From contig JALVVO010000252.1 of the NCBI GenBank assembly GCA_027023345.1, positions 1-25,206 on the forward strand: DNA of 25,206 nucleotides. The letters are read 5' to 3'. Positions 23,211 through 25,206 of this stretch are shown here, piece by piece. The translations under genes were made by a program, and so were the position numbers. How positions within the stretch are numbered: the stretch's first letter is position 1; every line of letters starts with the position of its first letter. The notes beneath the pieces are model-generated. The model did no database searches, was not told where the DNA came from, and saw only the letters and a program-made list of their open reading frames with translations. This stretch comes from Thermaceae bacterium (GTDB lineage: Bacteria; Deinococcota; Deinococci; Deinococcales; Marinithermaceae).

Positions 23211-23897
23211 GTGATTGCGGACAAGGTATTAAGCCAGTCAGAGCTTTTACGCGACTTACCGTTAGAGTCCCACCGCATCCTCCGCGAGGCTTGCCCCACC
23301 TGGCGCTTCGACCCGGACGAGGCCATCTTCCAAAAGGGCGACCCCGGCGAGGCGCTCTACCTCGTGCTCTCGGGCAAGGTCCGCATCTTCCGGGAGAGCC
23401 TGGAGGGCCGGCGGAAGATCCTCGCCTACCTCCACCCGGGCGAGGTCTTCGGCGAGATGAGCTTGGTCGAGGAGCGCCCCCGGAGCGCCTCCGCCGTCGC
23501 CGAGACCCCAACCGAAGTCCTGGTGCTCTTCCGCGACACCTACCTGAACCTGCTCCGTCGCTTTCCCCTCCTCGGGCACAACCTGGCCCGGATCATCGCC
23601 GGCCGGCTCCGCGAGATGAACGACGAGATCCTCTTCCTCACCTTCGAGGAGGCGAGGAGCAAGGTAGCCTTCGCCCTCCTCAAGCTCTACCGCCATCGCC
23701 ACGGCGAGCCCCTGGACGGGGGTTGGTACATCCCCATCGTGCATCAGGAGATCGCCAACCTGGCCGGCACCAGCCGGGAGACCGCGACGCGGGTGGTCCA
23801 CGAGCTCCGCGACCGGGGCATCGTGGCCTCGGTACCCGGGGGGCTCCTCCTTCGGGACCTCGACGCCCTGGAACAGGTACTCTACGGCTTGCAATGA
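23211..23897 (+). CDS. Crp/Fnr-family transcription regulator
   Basis: A 228-residue regulator with an N-terminal cyclic-nucleotide-binding barrel (about 15-125), a dimer helix (about 125-160) and a C-terminal winged helix-turn-helix (about 170-225). The recognition segment is HQEIANLAGTSRETATRVVHEL (split here by its turn at AGTS). The barrel keeps E82 in FGEMSL and R91-S92, which bind the cAMP ribose-phosphate in E. coli Crp. The T127-S128 pair of E. coli is Met-Asn here, so cAMP binding is possible but unproven. No cysteine cluster for iron-sulfur is seen. The GTG start is chosen because a good promoter lies directly upstream. Four of its first 18 codons are TTA, very unusual in this GC-rich DNA. 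It overlaps rpe by ATGA. Confidence 0.9.
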   Translation: MIADKVLSQSELLRDLPLESHRILREACPTWRFDPDEAIFQKGDPGEALYLVLSGKVRIFRESLEGRRKILAYLHPGEVFGEMSLVEERPRSASAVAETPTEVLVLFRDTYLNLLRRFPLLGHNLARIIAGRLREMNDEILFLTFEEARSKVAFALLKLYRHRHGEPLDGGWYIPIVHQEIANLAGTSRETATRVVHELRDRGIVASVPGGLLLRDLDALEQVLYGLQ

Positions 23898-24571
23898 GCC
23901 GAATCGCCGCATCCGTCCTCGCCGCCGACTTCGGCAGGCTGGGCGAGGTCGTCGTCGAGAGCGAGGCCGCCGGCGTGGACCGCTTCCACCTCGACGTGAT
24001 GGACGGCCACTTCGTGCCCAACCTGACCTTCGGGCCGGTGGTGATCGAGGCCGTCCGCAGGAGGACGGACCGCCCGCTCGACGTCCACGCGATGGTGCGC
24101 GAGCCCGAGCGCCTCGCCCCCGATCTCGTCCGGGCCGGGGCCGACCTGCTCGCCTTCCACCTCGAGGCCACCCCTCACCCCCACCGCCTGCTCGAGGCCA
24201 TCCGGGGGCTCGGGGCGAAGGCGGGGATCGCCGTCAACCCCGGCACCCCGGTGGAGGCCCTCGCCGACCTCCTCGAGCTCGCCGACCAGGTCCTCCTCAT
24301 GAGCGTGAACCCGGGGTTCGCCGGTCAGCGCTTCATCGAACGGACCTACCGCCGGCTCGAGACCCTCGTCCGGATGCGGAGGGACGAGGGGCTCGGGTTC
24401 GAGATCGCCGTGGACGGCGGGGTCAAGCCGGAAAACGCGGGCCGCCTCGCCGGCCTCGGGGCCGACGTGCTGGTCGCCGCCTCGGGGCTCTACAACGGGC
24501 GGCCGGTGGCCGAGAACCTCGCCGCCTACCGGGAGGCCCTCGGTGATCCGGGCGGCGCTCTGCCCCGCTGA
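23894..24571 (+). CDS. rpe: Ribulose-phosphate 3-epimerase
   Basis: Rpe interconverts ribulose-5-phosphate and xylulose-5-phosphate in the pentose-phosphate pathway. The 225-residue TIM barrel has the metal ligands H32, D34 (FHLDVMDG), H65 (DVHAM) and D174 (AVDGGVKPEN). The phosphate-binding loops SVNPGFAGQRF and AVDGG, and a late ASGLYNG segment, are also present. Most relatives have Leu after H65 (HLM) where this has Ala. The ATG overlaps the crp stop (ATGA), and its 3' end overlaps the comB-like gene by 29 bases, indicating cotranscription. Confidence 0.95.
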   Translation: MSRIAASVLAADFGRLGEVVVESEAAGVDRFHLDVMDGHFVPNLTFGPVVIEAVRRRTDRPLDVHAMVREPERLAPDLVRAGADLLAFHLEATPHPHRLLEAIRGLGAKAGIAVNPGTPVEALADLLELADQVLLMSVNPGFAGQRFIERTYRRLETLVRMRRDEGLGFEIAVDGGVKPENAGRLAGLGADVLVAASGLYNGRPVAENLAAYREALGDPGGALPR

Positions 24572-25206
24572 GCCGCTCCCCGAGGCCCGGGCCGCGGTGG
24601 TGGTGGACGTGATCCGGGCCACCACCACCGCCGTGGCCTTCCTCGAGGCCGGGGCACTCGAGCTCTGGCTCGCCCCGAGCCACGAAGCCGCCCTCGCGCT
24701 CCGGCCCCGGGGCTTCCTCGTCGCCGGCGAGACCGGCGGGCTGCCTCCGCCCGGCTTCGACCTGGGAAACAGCCCCGAGGAGGCGCTCGCCGCCCCCGTC
24801 GCCGGCCGGCGGGTGGCGATGAGCACGACGAACGGCACCCGCGCCGCCCACCGCGCCGCCGAGCGCGCGAGCGAGGTGGCCCTCGGGTCGCTCTGGAACC
24901 TCTCGGCCGCCGCCCGCTGGGCCCAGGGCCGCGCCCCCCTCCTCCTCCTCGCCGCCGGCAAGGAGGGGCACCCGGGCCTCGACGACGCCTACGTGCTGGG
25001 AGCCCTTCTCGAAAAGCTCGGCGGCGAGGGCGACGGCGCCGAGCTCGCCCGGGCGGTCTTCCGGGGCTTTCCCCATGCATCGGCGGCGCTCGGGGCCTCG
25101 GCGGCGGCGGAGGCGCTCGTCTCGGTGGGGCTCGGGGCCGACGTCGAGGCCGCAAGCGCCGTGGACCGAAGCAAGCTCGTCCCCGTCCTCGACCGGCGGG
25201 AGGGCC
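24543..25206 (+). CDS. comB: ComB-like 2-phosphosulfolactate phosphatase (3' end cut by window)
   Basis: An open frame from GTG 24543 runs 221 codons to the window edge without a stop. It contains the ComB-family hallmarks: VVVDVIRATTTAV (19-31), GETGGLPPPGFDLGNSPEE (62-80) and STTNGTRA (94-101), with a conserved acidic helix GLDDAYVLGALLEKL. ComB hydrolyses 2-phosphosulfolactate to sulfolactate in coenzyme M synthesis of methanogens. Bacteria without coenzyme M also carry homologs, where the role is unclear. The family is about 230-240 residues, so perhaps 10-20 residues are missing. It overlaps rpe by 29 bases and its coding quality is good throughout. Confidence 0.85.
   Translation, partial: MIRAALCPAEPLPEARAAVVVDVIRATTTAVAFLEAGALELWLAPSHEAALALRPRGFLVAGETGGLPPPGFDLGNSPEEALAAPVAGRRVAMSTTNGTRAAHRAAERASEVALGSLWNLSAAARWAQGRAPLLLLAAGKEGHPGLDDAYVLGALLEKLGGEGDGAELARAVFRGFPHASAALGASAAAEALVSVGLGADVEAASAVDRSKLVPVLDRREG

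Overview
The window looks like chromosomal DNA from a GC-rich thermophile of the Deinococcus-Thermus group, most likely family Thermaceae (Oceanithermus, Marinithermus or Meiothermus type rather than Thermus itself). The basis is protein resemblance: TrmFO, DeoD-type purine nucleoside phosphorylase and the 345-residue LeuB read like Thermus proteins. Other support is the strong G/C third-position bias, frequent GTG/TTG starts, dense gene packing with ATGA/GTGA overlaps, and several TAnnnT -10 boxes placed 6 nt from the start codon (leaderless mRNAs). No mobile element, CRISPR array, rRNA or pseudogene was seen; this is core-genome sequence.

Layout. (1) 50-5209, minus: an operon trmFO-hslV-hslU-TPR protein-nurA (tRNA m5U54 methylation, HslVU protease, secreted TPR protein, NurA nuclease). 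(2) 5271-5870, plus: a DUF533/TerB-like gene meeting hbd tail to tail. (3) 5867-8357, minus: hbd (3-hydroxybutyryl-CoA dehydrogenase) and a divergent cimA-like gene. (4) 8358-8664: a dense control region with a cimA -10 box, a terminator, tRNA-Pro(GGG) on minus, two divergent promoters whose -35 boxes overlap, and a leucine-rich leader peptide followed by mutually exclusive hairpins. (5) 8665-12224, plus: leuC-leuD-ogt-leuB. (6) 12210-12731, minus: archaemetzincin. (7) 12763-15194, plus: SDR-ilvD, ending in a strong terminator. (8) 15290-18313, plus: exported NEW3-domain protein with an ABC ATPase and an ABC-2 permease. (9) 18395-19389, minus: phosphoribosyltransferase-cupin. (10) 19441-23150, minus: LolD-like ABC ATPase, purine nucleoside phosphorylase, enoyl-CoA hydratase, HD phosphohydrolase and TerC-family membrane protein, all overlapping or abutting. 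(11) 23211 to the window end, plus: Crp/Fnr regulator, rpe and a ComB-like phosphatase cut by the window edge.

The metabolic centre is branched-chain amino-acid synthesis. LeuCD and LeuB serve leucine synthesis and also the citramalate route to 2-oxobutyrate and isoleucine, which makes the adjacent cimA-like gene a natural partner; IlvD acts in both valine/leucine and isoleucine branches. leuA, ilvBN, ilvC and ilvE are not in the window. The most interesting signal is upstream of leuC: a 15-codon, nearly leaderless ORF with four leucine codons, overlapping a 1:2 hairpin, a 2:3 antiterminator and a 3:4 terminator, a complete ribosome-stalling attenuator. Its promoter shares its -35 bases with the promoter of the divergent tRNA-Pro gene.
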